From contig CASEUJ010000018.1 in NCBI GenBank assembly GCA_949291125.1, positions 62,001 to 126,000 on the forward strand: DNA of 64,000 nt, given 5' to 3'. Below are positions 18,047-28,350 of this stretch, piece after piece. Every line of letters begins with the position of its first letter. The first letter of the stretch is position 1. Position numbers and translations under genes: made by a program. The stretch comes from an uncultured Ruminococcus sp. Its GTDB lineage: Bacteria; Bacillota; Clostridia; Oscillospirales; Ruminococcaceae. Below the pieces are notes generated by a model. The model was not told the DNA's origin and did not search any database. It saw nothing but the letters and a program-made list of their open reading frames with translations.

Positions 18047-18088
18047 AGCAAAGGGCGTTCTGAAATAAACGGCGTCTTTTGCTTTTTT
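18047..18088 (+). terminator. Probable terminator of ackA
   Basis: Imperfect stem from AGCAAAGGGCGTT to AACGGCGTCTTTTGCT followed by TTTTTT. Confidence 0.6.
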
Positions 18089-18119
18089 GCATGTGATCGA
18101 CGCCAAAGGAGCGCTTTCT

Positions 18120-18503
18120 ATGCAAAATTCTCACATTCCAAAAGCACTTGCGGCGCGTAAAAACGCCTATGCGCCCTATTCCGGATTTTTGGTCGGCGCT
18201 GTTCTCGAAACCACCGACGGCAAATGTTTTTGTGGCTGCAACATTGAAAACAGCTCATTCTCCATGACCATCTGCGCCGAACGTAGCGCCGTTTTCGCTG
18301 CAGTTTCACAGGGGTATCGCAGTTTTCGCCGGATCACCATTGTCGGCGGCAAAACCGACCATGACGCAGAACACATTCCCTGTTATCCCTGTGGCGCATG
18401 TCTACAGGTTCTGGCGGAATTCTGTCCGCCCGATTTCCCCATTACGCTAGTCGACGGAGTGCATCCACTTTCCGAGCTGATGCCGACGGCATTTCAACTT
18501 TGA
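18120..18503 (+). CDS. cdd: Cytidine deaminase
   Basis: 127-aa zinc enzyme of pyrimidine salvage deaminating cytidine and deoxycytidine. Zinc and catalytic motifs are complete: CNIENSSFSMTICAE (Cys/Glu pair) and PCYPCGACLQ. N-terminal AYAPYSGFLVGA is the conserved substrate loop. ATG at 18120 has AAAGGAG 8 nt upstream; the longer frame starts in the ackA terminator. The 3' end overlaps the convergent DUF896 gene by 10 nt. Confidence 0.95.
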   Translation: MQNSHIPKALAARKNAYAPYSGFLVGAVLETTDGKCFCGCNIENSSFSMTICAERSAVFAAVSQGYRSFRRITIVGGKTDHDAEHIPCYPCGACLQVLAEFCPPDFPITLVDGVHPLSELMPTAFQL

Positions 18504-18685
18504 TCCAATCGCTCTTCGGCCTCAACAACTGTGATATTATCCAATTGACTGCGCAGGTTTTCCACCACTGCACGGCGATATTCCAGCCGCAGCGCCGCCT
18601 GTTCCTCCAGTTCCGCAGGAGAGAGCGGCGTTACGCGTGATTTCCTGGCGAGTTCACTGATGCGCTCCAATTTTTGTGCATTCAT
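18494..18685 (-). CDS. DUF896 family small protein
   Basis: 63-aa helical protein of the DUF896 (YnzC-like) family: NAQKLERISELARKSRVTPL, then LSPAELEEQ and a second long helix with RLEYR and LRSQLDNI. Members are small cytosolic proteins in Firmicutes of uncertain function, sometimes linked to the SOS response. AGGAGGT is 7 nt before ATG at 18685; the 77-aa reading begins inside the leader. Confidence 0.9.
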   Translation of the reverse strand: MNAQKLERISELARKSRVTPLSPAELEEQAALRLEYRRAVVENLRSQLDNITVVEAEERLDQS

Positions 18686-18879
18686 GCATTTCACCTCCTG
18701 GTGGATATTCCGATCACAATACTGCAAAATGTGCTTTCATTCGCCGAACTTCTCCGGCTTGTCCCATTATATCACACTTTTCTGGTAATTGCAAGCACAG
18801 CAATGCGTAAAAATACAATAGTGGCTTTCTTAATACCATGATCCAGATAAAAAAGATTCTGGAATTGTTGCAAAACCAC

Positions 18880-18908
18880 TTGCTTTTTTCTGCGAAAACT
18901 GTTATAAT
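18880..18908 (+). promoter_or_regulatory. Promoter of the ferredoxin gene
   Basis: TTGCTT (18880-18885), 17-nt spacer, TATAAT (18903-18908), 54 nt before the ATG. Confidence 0.8.
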
Positions 18909-18962
18909 AAGAACTGAGCAGAACACTATGTCCTGCACTATCTTCACGGAGGTGAAATACGT

Positions 18963-19133
18963 ATGGCATATAAAATCACTGACGCATGTCTGAGCTGCGG
19001 CAGCTGCAAGGATGAATGTCCGGTAAACGCAATTTCTGAGGGGGATACTCAGTATGTAATCGCAGAGGATCTGTGCATTTCCTGCGGTTCCTGCGCTGGC
19101 GTATGTCCGGTAGATGCAATTCAGGCTGACTAA
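18963..19133 (+). CDS. 2[4Fe-4S] ferredoxin
   Basis: 56-aa clostridial-type electron carrier. Two Cys-x2-Cys-x2-Cys-x3-Cys-Pro motifs are complete: CLSCGSCKDECP near the N-terminus and CISCGSCAGVCP near the C-terminus. It would serve low-potential electron transfer, for example with pyruvate:ferredoxin oxidoreductase or hydrogenase. GGAGGTG is 8-9 nt upstream of ATG at 18963. It has its own promoter and terminator, so it is monocistronic and likely well expressed. Confidence 0.95.
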   Translation: MAYKITDACLSCGSCKDECPVNAISEGDTQYVIAEDLCISCGSCAGVCPVDAIQAD

Positions 19134-19212
19134 ACGCGTACTTAAGCGGAAAAGGCGCTTTTCGGGGAAGGCAGGGAATCTGTCATATCCCGTCGAAAAC
19201 TTGTCTTTTAAA

Positions 19213-19263
19213 AGGCTGCCCTGCTTCGGCAACAGATCAGGCCGGATCATGGGCGGCTTTTTT
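19213..19263 (+). terminator. Probable terminator of the ferredoxin gene
   Basis: AGGCTGCCC (from 19213) pairs with GGGCGGCTT (to ~19259) with G-U pairs, followed by TTTTTT. Confidence 0.55.
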
Positions 19264-19330
19264 CATACACAACGCCGTCTGCTAATGGCGGCGGCAATCT
19301 TTCGACAACAGAAAGGAATGGAAAAAGCAT

Positions 19331-19945
19331 ATGAACAGAACCCTCATCAGATGGTGCAGCTGGATGCTGGGCGCCGCGTTGGTTCTGACCGCAGTCGGCT
19401 GCGGCAATCAATCACAGGGCACGGTACGCGAAGCACAGCAGACAGAAGCGGCTACCGAAAAGCCCGCCGACCTTTATCATGGCAGCATGGGGGAGGAAGT
19501 GACGCAAAGCGGCGTTCATGCAACGCTTGACCACGCCTATCTCTCCTCCTATACTTTTAATGATGGCACACAGGATCTCGGCGTAATCTTCTATCAGATC
19601 ACCATCACAAATGACACAGAAGAAGACCTCTCGGTAAACTTTATGTCCAATAGTTTCTTTATGGTGGCAGACGGTGAAGCGTTCCCCTATTCCGGGTTGC
19701 GTTCCGCGCGCATGATCACGCGCCAGTTCGGCGAAGATGCGGAATATTTCATCGACGATATTGCACCCGGCGAAACCAGACAGGGCTACGTCTATATGGA
19801 GCTGCCTGCAGACTTTGAAATGTCACAGCTCATCTATTATCCGGCGGCAGGCATCGGCGACAGATCAGTAGCATACTCCTTCGAGATCGCACGCGAGGAT
19901 TTAGAGCCGGCACCCGATCCGGTGACACCATTTGACGCAGAGTAA
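19331..19945 (+). CDS. Lipoprotein with DUF4352-like domain
   Basis: 204-aa predicted surface lipoprotein. Signal sequence ends around LTAVGC (Cys ~24). After a polar linker, residues ~50-190 look like an immunoglobulin-like DUF4352 domain: strand patterns GVIFYQITITNDTEEDLSV, NSFFMVADGEAF, and APGETRQGYVYMELP are typical. Function unknown; such proteins often sit on the outer face of the membrane. AAAGGA is ~13 nt from the ATG, a slightly long spacing. It ends at a strong hairpin shared with the rpoBC unit. Confidence 0.8.
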   Translation: MNRTLIRWCSWMLGAALVLTAVGCGNQSQGTVREAQQTEAATEKPADLYHGSMGEEVTQSGVHATLDHAYLSSYTFNDGTQDLGVIFYQITITNDTEEDLSVNFMSNSFFMVADGEAFPYSGLRSARMITRQFGEDAEYFIDDIAPGETRQGYVYMELPADFEMSQLIYYPAAGIGDRSVAYSFEIAREDLEPAPDPVTPFDAE

Positions 19946-19978
19946 GACCATTTAAGCGCTTATTTCCTTGCATGGCAA

Positions 19979-20038
19979 AAGCGCTGTCAATTCAGCAGGT
20001 ATGGATCATTCATCCACTGCTGAATTGACAGCGCTTGT
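19979..20038. terminator. Strong convergent terminator (rpoBC operon and lipoprotein)
   Basis: Perfect 20-bp stem: AAGCGCTGTCAATTCAGCAG (19979-19998) and its complement at 20017-20036, with T-rich tails on both strands. Confidence 0.9.
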
Positions 20039-20059
20039 TTTATTGTTTTGGTATAGCGA

Positions 20060-20353
20060 TCACTTCGGATCTGTATCTTGCTTTGCTTTTGCCGCATCCT
20101 GTGATGCCTTGAGCTTTTTCAGACTCGGCCGCATCACAACATACGCCGTTGTGACAAAGACCACCGTAAAAATTACGAGAAATCCTGCAACTTGGATCCC
20201 TTTCGATACACCACTGTCCTCTGGTTCCTCTGCCTGTTGTGTTTGTTCCGTGGCGGATTCTCCAGATGCCCACACAGGCTGTGGTATCGCCATGCCACTT
20301 ACCAATATCCCGGCACACAAAACACCACAAACAAGATTTTTCCAATCCAGCAT
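20060..20353 (-). CDS. Small signal-peptide and single-TM protein after rpoC
   Basis: 97-aa protein of unknown function. Signal peptide residues 1-~29 (PVWA cleavage), an acidic Gln/Glu-rich stretch to ~50, one TM segment at ~54-76, and a Lys-rich cytosolic tail (SLKKLKASQDAAKAKQ). It starts 20 nt after the rpoC stop and ends at the operon terminator, so it should be co-transcribed with RNA polymerase genes. GTGAAGG is a short-spaced site before the ATG. I do not recognise a family. Confidence 0.75.
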   Translation of the reverse strand: MLDWKNLVCGVLCAGILVSGMAIPQPVWASGESATEQTQQAEEPEDSGVSKGIQVAGFLVIFTVVFVTTAYVVMRPSLKKLKASQDAAKAKQDTDPK

Positions 20354-20373
20354 ATGCCTTCACCCATGCAGCA

Positions 20374-23300
20374 TCAGCTCAATGTAGACGACGGCATTGT
20401 GCCCGACATATTGCTGTTGTGTTCGAGATACGCATCGTTCTTAACGATCTTGACATGATTGTATATATCCATACCTGTACCAGCCGGGATCAGCTTACCG
20501 ATGATAACGTTTTCCTTAGTACCATACAGATAGTCGGTCTTGCCACGAATTGCTGCATCAGTAAGTGCCTTTGTAGTTTCCTGGAAGGAAGCCGCCGACA
20601 GGAAACTGTCGGAGCTGGATGCCGCCTTGGTAATACCCTGAAGCATCGGCTCGACCGTCACAAAGCCAAGTTCGGTTTCACCGGCATCGATGCGCGCCTG
20701 AATGCCCTCGTTGATGTCCATCACTTTACGGCGTTCTACCATCGTACCCGGTAGCAAATAGCTGCTGCCCGGATCATCGACCTTGACCTTACGCAGCATC
20801 TGGCGTACAATGACCTCGATGTGCTTGTCGTTGATGTCAACACCCTGTAAGCGATAAACCTTCTGTACTTCGCTGATGATATAGTCCTGTACCGCCTGAA
20901 CACCTAAAATATTGAGGATATCGCCCGGGAAGACGTTCCCTTCGGTCATGCGTGTACCCTTTTTGATATATTCGCCCTCACGAACGCGGATCTTAAAGTT
21001 ATAATGAATCGGATATGCCTCTGTTTCACCGGTTTCCTCGTTCGAAACAAGAATCGTGCGTGCATTCTTGACTTCTTCGATGTGTACCACACCATCGATA
21101 CGGGAAAGTACCGACGCATTCTTCGGGTGGCGACTCTCGAACAATTCTTCGACACGCGGCAGACCCTGTGTGATATCCTCCGCCGATGCCACACCACCGG
21201 TATGGAAAGTACGCATCGTCAGCTGAGTACCCGGCTCGCCAATGGACTGTGCCGCAATGATACCGACAGCTTCGCCGACGAAAACAAGATTGCCGTTTGC
21301 CAGGTTTGCACCATAGCACTTTGCACAAACGCCCTGTTTTGCTTGACACATCAGAACCGAACGGATCTTAATACGTTCTACGCCACAGTCAATAACCTTC
21401 TGTGCATCCACATCTGTCATCATCCGATTCTTAGAAACCACCAATTCGCCGGTTTGAGGATCATAGAGATCCTCGACCAGGTAGCGACCGACCAGACGCT
21501 CGGACAACTTTTCAATCAGCTCGTTGCCGTTGCGAATCTCATAGATCTCCAGACCGTCAGTTGCACCGCAGTCCTGTTCCCGAATGATAACATCCTGCGA
21601 TACATCAACCAGACGACGGGTCAGATAACCCGAGTCCGCTGTACGAAGCGCCGTATCTGCCAAACCCTTACGTGCACCACGGGAGGAAATGAAGTATTCC
21701 AGAATATTCAAACCTTCACGATAATTCGAACGAATCGGCATTTCGATTGTCGCACCGGACGTATTCGCGATCAGTCCGCGCATACCGGCAAGCTGACGGA
21801 TCTGGGAGATACTACCACGCGCACCGGAGTCTGCCATCATGAAGATCGGGTTATAGCGATCCAGGCCGTTCTGGAGGGCAACTGTAACATCGTTTGTCGC
21901 CTTGTTCCAGATCTCAATAAAGCGTTTGGACTTTTCTGCTGCGGAAATATAACCGTATTCATACTGAGTCGTGATCTCAGCAATTTGTGCATCCGCATTT
22001 TCAATGATCGCCTTTTTCTCCTGCGGAATCTTGGCATCGCAAACCGCAACCGTAATCGCAGCCTTCGTGGAATACTTAAAGCCCGTTGCCTTGATTTTAT
22101 CGAGCACTTCTGAAGTAGTAGTCGTGCCGTGGATCTTGATGCAGCGGTCGATGATGTCGCCGAGCTGCTTTTTGCCGACGAGAAATGCTACCTCAAGGTC
22201 AAACTGTTTTTCCGAATTGGTACGGTCAACATAGCCCAGGTTCTGCGGAATATTTTCATTGAAGATCAGTCGACCGACGGTACAGTCGATGAGCTTGCTC
22301 ACGCGCTTTTCTCCGACATCCTTGGTAATACGCACTTTGATCTTGGCATGGATGGAAACATCGCCTTCATGATATGCCATCAGCGCTTCGTTGACATCGC
22401 GGAAGACCTTGCCTTCACCCTTTTCGCCGTCGCGTTCCATGGTTAGATAATACGAACCCAGAACCATATCCTGCGTCGGAACAGCCACTGGACGACCATC
22501 TGACGGCTTGAGCAAGTTATTTGCCGCCAGCATGAGGAAACGTGCTTCTGCCTGTGCCTCTGCGGAAAGCGGCAGGTGCACCGCCATCTGGTCACCGTCA
22601 AAGTCGGCGTTAAATGCCGAGCATACGAGCGGGTGAAGCTTGAGTGCACGACCCTCTACCAGTACCGGTTCGAATGCCTGGATACCCAGACGGTGGAGCG
22701 TGGGGGCGCGGTTGAGCAGAACCGGATGATCGTGAATGACATTTTCCAGCGCATCCCAGACCTCAGGCGATGCACGATCGACCATTTTGCGTGCGCTCTT
22801 GATATTGGCAATCACCTTGGTATCCACCAGACGCTTCAGAACAAACGGCTTGAATAGTTCGAGCGCCATTTCCTTCGGCAGACCGCACTGATACATCTTC
22901 AGCTCCGGTCCGACAACGATAACTGAACGACCAGAATAGTCAACACGTTTCCCCAACAGGTTCTGACGGAAACGCCCCTGCTTACCCTTCAGCATATCCG
23001 ATAGCGACTTCAAGGCACGGTTATTCGGACCGGTCACCGGTCTGCCGTGTCTGCCGTTATCGATCAGAGCATCGACCGCCTCTTGCAGCATACGCTTTTC
23101 ATTGCGAACAATGATATCCGGGGCATCGAGTTCGAGCATGCGCTTTAAGCGGTTGTTGCGGTTGATGACACGTCGATAAAGGTCATTCAGGTCAGATGTT
23201 GCATAGCGTCCGCCGTCGAGCATGACCATCGGACGCAGATCCGGCGGAATGACCGGCACAACATCGAGGATCATCCACTCCGGGCGATTGCCCGATTGGC

Positions 23301-23952
23301 GGAATGCCTCTACGGTTTCCAAACGCTTTAAGAGCTTGACACGCTTCTGACCAGAACTGAGCCCCGCCAGCTCAGTTTTCAACTGTGCCGAAAGTTCATC
23401 AAGGTCGATCTGTTTGAGCAGCTTCTGGATCGCCTCAGCGCCCATTTCTGCGACAAATTCGTCGCCATACTTTTCCCGATAGGAAACATATTCCGTTTCA
23501 GTCAGAAGCTGTTTCGGCACAAGATCCGGCACATTGCCCGGATCGAGCACGATAAATTTGGTAAAGTAGAGCACTTCTTCCAGACGCTTTTGTGAGATCT
23601 CCAGCATCTGTCCGATTCTTGACGGTGTGCCCTTGAAATACCAGATATGTGACACCGGTGCCGCAAGTTCAATGTGACCCATACGCTCGCGGCGCACCTT
23701 TGCGCGTGTCACCTCTACACCGCATCGGTCGCAGACCTTACCCTTAAAGCGGATCTTCTTGAACTTACCGCAATGGCACTCCCAGTCCTTCGTCGGCCCG
23801 AAAATACGTTCGCAGTACAGGCCATCGCGTTCTGGCTTTTGTGTACGGTAATTGATTGTCTCCGGACGTTCTACTGCGCCGTAAGACCACTCCCGGATCC
23901 GTTCCGGTGAGGCAAGACAAATCTTAATGGACTCAAACGTATTAAATTCCAA
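20374..23952 (-). CDS. rpoC: RNA polymerase subunit beta'
   Basis: 1192-aa catalytic subunit of RNA polymerase. Zinc-binding motif [20 protein letters not shown] near residue 60, active-site Mg2+ motif [12 protein letters not shown], and the second zinc site [16 protein letters not shown] are present. The start is placed at TTG 23952: GGGAGG lies 8 nt upstream and the protein then begins [11 protein letters not shown] as in the family; the ATGs at 23967 and 24003 would put the binding site inside the gene. It follows rpoB after ~120 nt. Length matches Firmicutes without large insertions. Confidence 0.97.
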   Translation of the reverse strand: MEFNTFESIKICLASPERIREWSYGAVERPETINYRTQKPERDGLYCERIFGPTKDWECHCGKFKKIRFKGKVCDRCGVEVTRAKVRRERMGHIELAAPVSHIWYFKGTPSRIGQMLEISQKRLEEVLYFTKFIVLDPGNVPDLVPKQLLTETEYVSYREKYGDEFVAEMGAEAIQKLLKQIDLDELSAQLKTELAGLSSGQKRVKLLKRLETVEAFRQSGNRPEWMILDVVPVIPPDLRPMVMLDGGRYATSDLNDLYRRVINRNNRLKRMLELDAPDIIVRNEKRMLQEAVDALIDNGRHGRPVTGPNNRALKSLSDMLKGKQGRFRQNLLGKRVDYSGRSVIVVGPELKMYQCGLPKEMALELFKPFVLKRLVDTKVIANIKSARKMVDRASPEVWDALENVIHDHPVLLNRAPTLHRLGIQAFEPVLVEGRALKLHPLVCSAFNADFDGDQMAVHLPLSAEAQAEARFLMLAANNLLKPSDGRPVAVPTQDMVLGSYYLTMERDGEKGEGKVFRDVNEALMAYHEGDVSIHAKIKVRITKDVGEKRVSKLIDCTVGRLIFNENIPQNLGYVDRTNSEKQFDLEVAFLVGKKQLGDIIDRCIKIHGTTTTSEVLDKIKATGFKYSTKAAITVAVCDAKIPQEKKAIIENADAQIAEITTQYEYGYISAAEKSKRFIEIWNKATNDVTVALQNGLDRYNPIFMMADSGARGSISQIRQLAGMRGLIANTSGATIEMPIRSNYREGLNILEYFISSRGARKGLADTALRTADSGYLTRRLVDVSQDVIIREQDCGATDGLEIYEIRNGNELIEKLSERLVGRYLVEDLYDPQTGELVVSKNRMMTDVDAQKVIDCGVERIKIRSVLMCQAKQGVCAKCYGANLANGNLVFVGEAVGIIAAQSIGEPGTQLTMRTFHTGGVASAEDITQGLPRVEELFESRHPKNASVLSRIDGVVHIEEVKNARTILVSNEETGETEAYPIHYNFKIRVREGEYIKKGTRMTEGNVFPGDILNILGVQAVQDYIISEVQKVYRLQGVDINDKHIEVIVRQMLRKVKVDDPGSSYLLPGTMVERRKVMDINEGIQARIDAGETELGFVTVEPMLQGITKAASSSDSFLSAASFQETTKALTDAAIRGKTDYLYGTKENVIIGKLIPAGTGMDIYNHVKIVKNDAYLEHNSNMSGTMPSSTLS

Positions 23953-24072
23953 ATCATTACCTCCCATGACATCTATGAGAAAACGGTAAGACAAAGCAAG
24001 CAAATGCTCTGCCCGCCGTCAGTATTTGTGCATCCATATCGCAGGCACATGCCTGCGGCCTTCGAGTCTGGA

Positions 24073-27000
24073 TCAGAACAGATCGTCGTCATCATCATCT
24101 GCACCGAAGTCAAACAGTGCGTCGCCGTCTGCATCGTCAGCGCCGGTCGAAAGCGGATCATCCTCGTTGGACAGATCATCCGGCGAATCGGCATCTGTAA
24201 ACGAAAGTCCGGCATCTTCCATATCTTGATCCACACCCTCGTACAACATGGTATCTTCTGCGTCATCCGCAAAGGACACCGGCTGCGGGATAATGTTGTC
24301 ATCGTCGTCAAAGTTGGATTTGAGGTCGACTTCTTCCTGATTGCTGTCGAGAACCTTGACATCTAGACCGAGCGACTGCATCTCCTTGATGAGTACCTTG
24401 AACGATTCCGGAATACCTGGCTTCGGAACATTCTGACCCTTGACGATCGCCTCATAGGTGTTGACACGTCCTACGGTATCATCAGACTTGACCGTCAGGA
24501 TTTCCTGAAGCGTGTATGCCGCGCCGTATGCCTCAAGTGCCCATACTTCCATCTCACCGAAACGCTGGCCGCCGAACTGTGCCTTACCGCCAAGAGGCTG
24601 CTGCGTTACCAGTGCGTAAGGACCAACAGAGCGCGCATGGATCTTATCGTCTACTAGGTGGTGAAGTTTCAAGTAATACATATAGCCGACCGTAACACGG
24701 TTATCAAACTTTTCACCTGTGCGTCCGTCATAGAGCGTGAACTTACCGTCCTCGTTCATCTCGAGTGCCTTCGGGTTAATGACCTTTTCCATCGGTTTGA
24801 GTTCAAACGGATCGTTACGATGCGGCGCATTGCGCTCGTTTGCCTCACGGAAGCATGCACGGATGTCATCTTCATGTGCGCCATCGAATACCGGCGTCAT
24901 GATGTGCCAACCCAGTGCCTTTGCTGCCATACCGAGGTGGACTTCAAGAACCTGTCCGATGTTCATACGCGACGGTACGCCCAAGGGGTTCAGGACGATA
25001 TCAAGCGGCGTACCATCCGGCAAGAACGGCATATCCTCTTCCGGAAGAATGCGCGAAACGACACCCTTGTTCCCGTGACGACCCGCCATCTTGTCGCCGA
25101 TGGAGATCTTCCGCTTTTGTGCCACATAACAGCGCACCAGCATATTGACGCCTGGCGACAGCTCATCGCAATTTTCACGGGTGAAGATCTTGACATCCAC
25201 GATAATCCCCGACTCTCCGTGCGGTACACGCAGGGAGTTATCTCGCACTTCGCGTGCCTTTTCACCGAAGATCGCGCGCAATAGACGTTCTTCTGCGGTA
25301 AGCTCGGTTTCGCCCTTTGGCGTTACCTTTCCGACCAAGATATCGCCGGCATGCACTTCCGCACCAATGCGGATAATACCGTTTTCATCGAGATCCTTCA
25401 GCGCATCGTCGCCGACATTCGGAATGTCGCGTGTAATCTCTTCCGGACCGAGCTTGGTGTCACGACATTCGATCTCCAGCTCTTCAATGTGAACCGAGGT
25501 GAACACATCCTCACGCACCAGACGCTCATTCAGAAGTACAGCGTCTTCATAGTTATAGCCTTCCCATGTCATAAAACCGATAAGTGCATTTTTCCCCAGC
25601 GAAATTTCGCCGTCTGCGGTCGCCGGACCGTCTGCCAGAACCTGTCCTTTGGTGACCCGTTCGCCAGCATCGACAATGGGCTTTTGGTTGACACAGGTGG
25701 ACTGATTTGAACGCTTGTATTTTTGCATGCGGAAGCGATAGGATTTATGATCATCGCCCACCATCACAATTTCATCCGCGGAAACCGCATCGATTACGCC
25801 ATCGCAAGGCGCCAGTACGCAGACGCCGGAGTCCACAGCAGCCTTATATTCCATACCCGTTCCAACAAACGGACGTTCCGTCTTCAGAAGCGGCACTGCC
25901 TGACGCTGCATGTTTGACCCCATCAGCGCACGGTTTGCGTCGTCGTTTTCCAAAAACGGAATCATAGAAGTTGCGACAGAAACAACCATCTTCGGGGAAA
26001 CGTCCATAAAATCGACACGATCCGCTTCAATTTCCAAAATCTGGTCGCGGTATCTACCAGCAACCTTAGCGTTTGCAAAGTGTCCATCTTCAGTCAGCGG
26101 TTCATTGGCCTGTGCTACGATATAGTTATCTTCCATATCCGCCGTCATATAGACTACTTCGTCGGTGACACAGCCGGTTTCCTTATCTACTCTCCGATAC
26201 GGCGCTTCAATAAAGCCGTACTGGTTGATGCGTGCAAATGTTGCAAGATACGAAATCAGACCGATGTTCGGACCTTCCGGCGTTTCGATCGGGCACATTC
26301 TGCCGTAGTGCGTATAGTGTACGTCACGCACTTCAAATCCGGCACGATCACGCGACAGACCGCCAGGACCGAGCGCCGACAGACGACGCTTATGTGTCAA
26401 TTCCGCCAAAGGATTGTTCTGATCCATGAACTGGGACAGCGGCGAAGAGCCGAAGAATTCCTTGATCGCCGAAGTCACCGGACGGATGTTCACAAGCGCC
26501 TGCGGCGTAATGACGTCCATATCCTGTGCCTGAATGTTCATACGCTCGCGGATCACACGTTCCATACGCGTAAAGCCGATGCGGAACTGGTTTTGCAGCA
26601 GTTCGCCGACAGAGCGGATGCGGCGGTTTCCGAGATGGTCAATATCGTCAACCGTTCCCACACCATCGCATAGGTTCAAGAAGTAGCTAATTGTGGCATA
26701 GATGTCATCGAGAATTATGTGCTTAGGCACCAATTCGTCTGCGCGTCTGCGGATTGCGGTGCGCAGTTCATCTTCATCGGTACAGCTGTCAAGAATCTCG
26801 CGGAGAATGGAATAGCGCACCTTTTCGCTAATGCCGAGTTCTTCGCAGTCAAAGTCCACATAACCACTGATATCAACCATGCCGTTACCGATGATCTTGA
26901 TCTCTTTTTCCACAAAGCGGATCTCACTCTCGCCGTTTTCGTTTTCGAAGTATTCCTTCGTTTCCACGGTGACATACGCTTCCTTGATGCCGGCTTCCTG

Positions 27001-27960
27001 CACCTGAAGCGCCTGATCAAAGCTGAGTGTCGTGCCAGCATCAAAGAGCAGTTCCCCTGTCGCTTCGTCAATGATCGGGCGGGACAATACATGGTCTGCC
27101 AGACGACTCGCGAGTCCCAGCTTCTTGTTATATTTATAACGTCCAAACCGGCACAGATCATACCGTCTTGCGTCAAAGAAGAGATTGTTGAGGTGTGCAA
27201 GTGAACTTTCCACCGTCGGCGGTTCACCCGGGCGCAGCTTTTTATACACTTCGATCAGCGCCGCATCGGTGTCCTCCGTCTTATCCTTCTGAAGGATCGT
27301 CTGGTTGAGGCGTTCATCGTCGCCGAACATCTCGCGGATCTCTTCGTTGCTGCTGATTCCCAATGCACGAATAAACGCCGTCAGCGGAATCTTGCTGTTT
27401 TTATCGATGCGGACATAAACCACATCGTTTGAATCCATTTCATATTCCAGCCATGCGCCGCGGTTCGGGATCACGGTCGCTTTGAAGAGGTCTTTACCGG
27501 TGCGATCCTTTTCTGATGCATAATACACACCCGGAGAACGCACAAGCTGTGAAACAATGACACGCTCAGCGCCATTGATGACAAACGTACCGCTTTCCGT
27601 CATCAGCGGGAAATCCCCCATATAGATCTCGCTTTCCTTGACTTCTCCGGTTTCTTTGTTCCACAGGCGTGCGGTCACACGCAGCGGCGCCGCATATGTG
27701 ACGTCGCGTTCTTTACATTCTGCGATGGAATACTTCGGCTTATCCTCGATTCTGTAATCGGTGAAATTCAGAACCAGATTGCCGTTATAATCCGTAATGG
27801 AAGAAACGTCATTGAAAACCTCTTTGAGTCCCTTTTCACGGAACCAGTTATACGAGCTTTTCTGCACTTCGATCAGATTTGGAATGTCGAGGACCTCATT
27901 GATCTTCCCGAAGTTCATGCGCACGTTTTTTCCGCACTGCTTTGGCGTAACTTGCACCAT
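24073..27960 (-). CDS. rpoB: RNA polymerase subunit beta
   Basis: 1295-aa catalytic subunit of RNA polymerase. The rifampicin-pocket region (residues ~500-540) reads [20 protein letters not shown]: the main contact residues (Gln, Asp, His, Arg, Ser) are kept, but Pro507 stands where most bacteria have Gln. Fork loop, GNKGV and the C-terminal clamp with [19 protein letters not shown] are intact; a long acidic tail ends DDDDDLF. Start at 27960 with GGAGG ~10 nt upstream. Transcribed leftward from a consensus promoter; rplJ/rplL are not upstream here. Confidence 0.98.
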   Translation of the reverse strand: MVQVTPKQCGKNVRMNFGKINEVLDIPNLIEVQKSSYNWFREKGLKEVFNDVSSITDYNGNLVLNFTDYRIEDKPKYSIAECKERDVTYAAPLRVTARLWNKETGEVKESEIYMGDFPLMTESGTFVINGAERVIVSQLVRSPGVYYASEKDRTGKDLFKATVIPNRGAWLEYEMDSNDVVYVRIDKNSKIPLTAFIRALGISSNEEIREMFGDDERLNQTILQKDKTEDTDAALIEVYKKLRPGEPPTVESSLAHLNNLFFDARRYDLCRFGRYKYNKKLGLASRLADHVLSRPIIDEATGELLFDAGTTLSFDQALQVQEAGIKEAYVTVETKEYFENENGESEIRFVEKEIKIIGNGMVDISGYVDFDCEELGISEKVRYSILREILDSCTDEDELRTAIRRRADELVPKHIILDDIYATISYFLNLCDGVGTVDDIDHLGNRRIRSVGELLQNQFRIGFTRMERVIRERMNIQAQDMDVITPQALVNIRPVTSAIKEFFGSSPLSQFMDQNNPLAELTHKRRLSALGPGGLSRDRAGFEVRDVHYTHYGRMCPIETPEGPNIGLISYLATFARINQYGFIEAPYRRVDKETGCVTDEVVYMTADMEDNYIVAQANEPLTEDGHFANAKVAGRYRDQILEIEADRVDFMDVSPKMVVSVATSMIPFLENDDANRALMGSNMQRQAVPLLKTERPFVGTGMEYKAAVDSGVCVLAPCDGVIDAVSADEIVMVGDDHKSYRFRMQKYKRSNQSTCVNQKPIVDAGERVTKGQVLADGPATADGEISLGKNALIGFMTWEGYNYEDAVLLNERLVREDVFTSVHIEELEIECRDTKLGPEEITRDIPNVGDDALKDLDENGIIRIGAEVHAGDILVGKVTPKGETELTAEERLLRAIFGEKAREVRDNSLRVPHGESGIIVDVKIFTRENCDELSPGVNMLVRCYVAQKRKISIGDKMAGRHGNKGVVSRILPEEDMPFLPDGTPLDIVLNPLGVPSRMNIGQVLEVHLGMAAKALGWHIMTPVFDGAHEDDIRACFREANERNAPHRNDPFELKPMEKVINPKALEMNEDGKFTLYDGRTGEKFDNRVTVGYMYYLKLHHLVDDKIHARSVGPYALVTQQPLGGKAQFGGQRFGEMEVWALEAYGAAYTLQEILTVKSDDTVGRVNTYEAIVKGQNVPKPGIPESFKVLIKEMQSLGLDVKVLDSNQEEVDLKSNFDDDDNIIPQPVSFADDAEDTMLYEGVDQDMEDAGLSFTDADSPDDLSNEDDPLSTGADDADGDALFDFGADDDDDDLF

Positions 27961-28058
27961 TGGCAAAAAACCTCCTTCATGCTCTTTGCAGGACATAGCT
28001 TACATAAAATCCGCCTGTCTGAGTGAAACTTTCTTTTTTTCAAAATTTCAGAATCCTC

Positions 28059-28088
28059 TTGACAGGCGTGGGCGGAATGTGGTATACT
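28059..28088 (+). promoter_or_regulatory. Rightward promoter inside the rpoB leader
   Basis: Plus-strand TTGACA (28059-28064), 18-nt spacer, TATACT (28083-28088). Transcription from here would cross the rpoB promoter antisense and meet a terminator at 28181. Confidence 0.7.
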
Positions 28089-28131
28089 ATTTTGCTGAAA
28101 TATACAATTTCACATTACGATACATTTTATT

Positions 28132-28160
28132 ATTATATAATACACCCACATTTTTGTCAA
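28132..28160 (-). promoter_or_regulatory. Promoter of rpoB-rpoC
   Basis: Minus-strand TTGACA (28155-28160), 17-nt spacer, TATAAT (28132-28137): a full consensus promoter giving a ~165-nt leader. Confidence 0.9.
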
Positions 28161-28180
28161 GTCCTTTTGATAAAGTTTGT

Positions 28181-28222
28181 AAAAAGACCTCTGTTTTCCA
28201 CAAAAGCAGCGGTCTTTTTTAG
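28181..28222 (+). terminator. Intrinsic terminator between rpoB promoter and comM
   Basis: AAAAAGACC (28181-28189) pairs with GGTCTTTTT (28211-28219), extended by CTG/CAG; A and T runs make it usable from both sides. Confidence 0.75.
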
Positions 28223-28281
28223 TTGTTTTGCTGATTTTGCATAGTTCGTTTCCGAGAAGCAGATCCGGGCAAAAAATATGG

Positions 28282-28310
28282 TTTACTTTTTTCTGAAATC
28301 GTGATATACT
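28282..28310 (+). promoter_or_regulatory. Promoter of the comM-rodA-TPR unit
   Basis: TTTACT (28282-28287), 17-nt spacer, TATACT (28305-28310), ~40 nt before the ATG at 28351. Confidence 0.7.
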
Positions 28311-28350
28311 TACTATACAATCTTTCTTCGCGGAGGTGTGCGCACTTATC

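Larger units (their letters stand above)
28094..28222 (+). ncRNA. Candidate ~125-nt RNA antisense to rpoB promoter
   Basis: Inferred transcript between the promoter at 28059-28088 and the terminator at 28181-28222. It has no open frame with a ribosome binding site, is AT-rich, and overlaps the -35/-10 region of rpoB on the other strand. comM has its own promoter further on, so this unit has no other obvious gene. It matches no RNA family I recognise. Confidence 0.4.

Noticed and set aside
18714..19250. 178-aa minus-strand ORF
   Set aside because: Antisense to the ferredoxin gene and its promoter, Phe/Cys-rich, no ribosome binding site.
21004..22113. 369-aa plus-strand ORF within rpoC
   Set aside because: Shadow of rpoC; no domain and no translation signal.
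28194..28202. Single TTTTCCACA between rpoB and comM
   Set aside because: An isolated DnaA-box match inside the loop of a terminator; one site is expected by chance in 64 kb of DNA.
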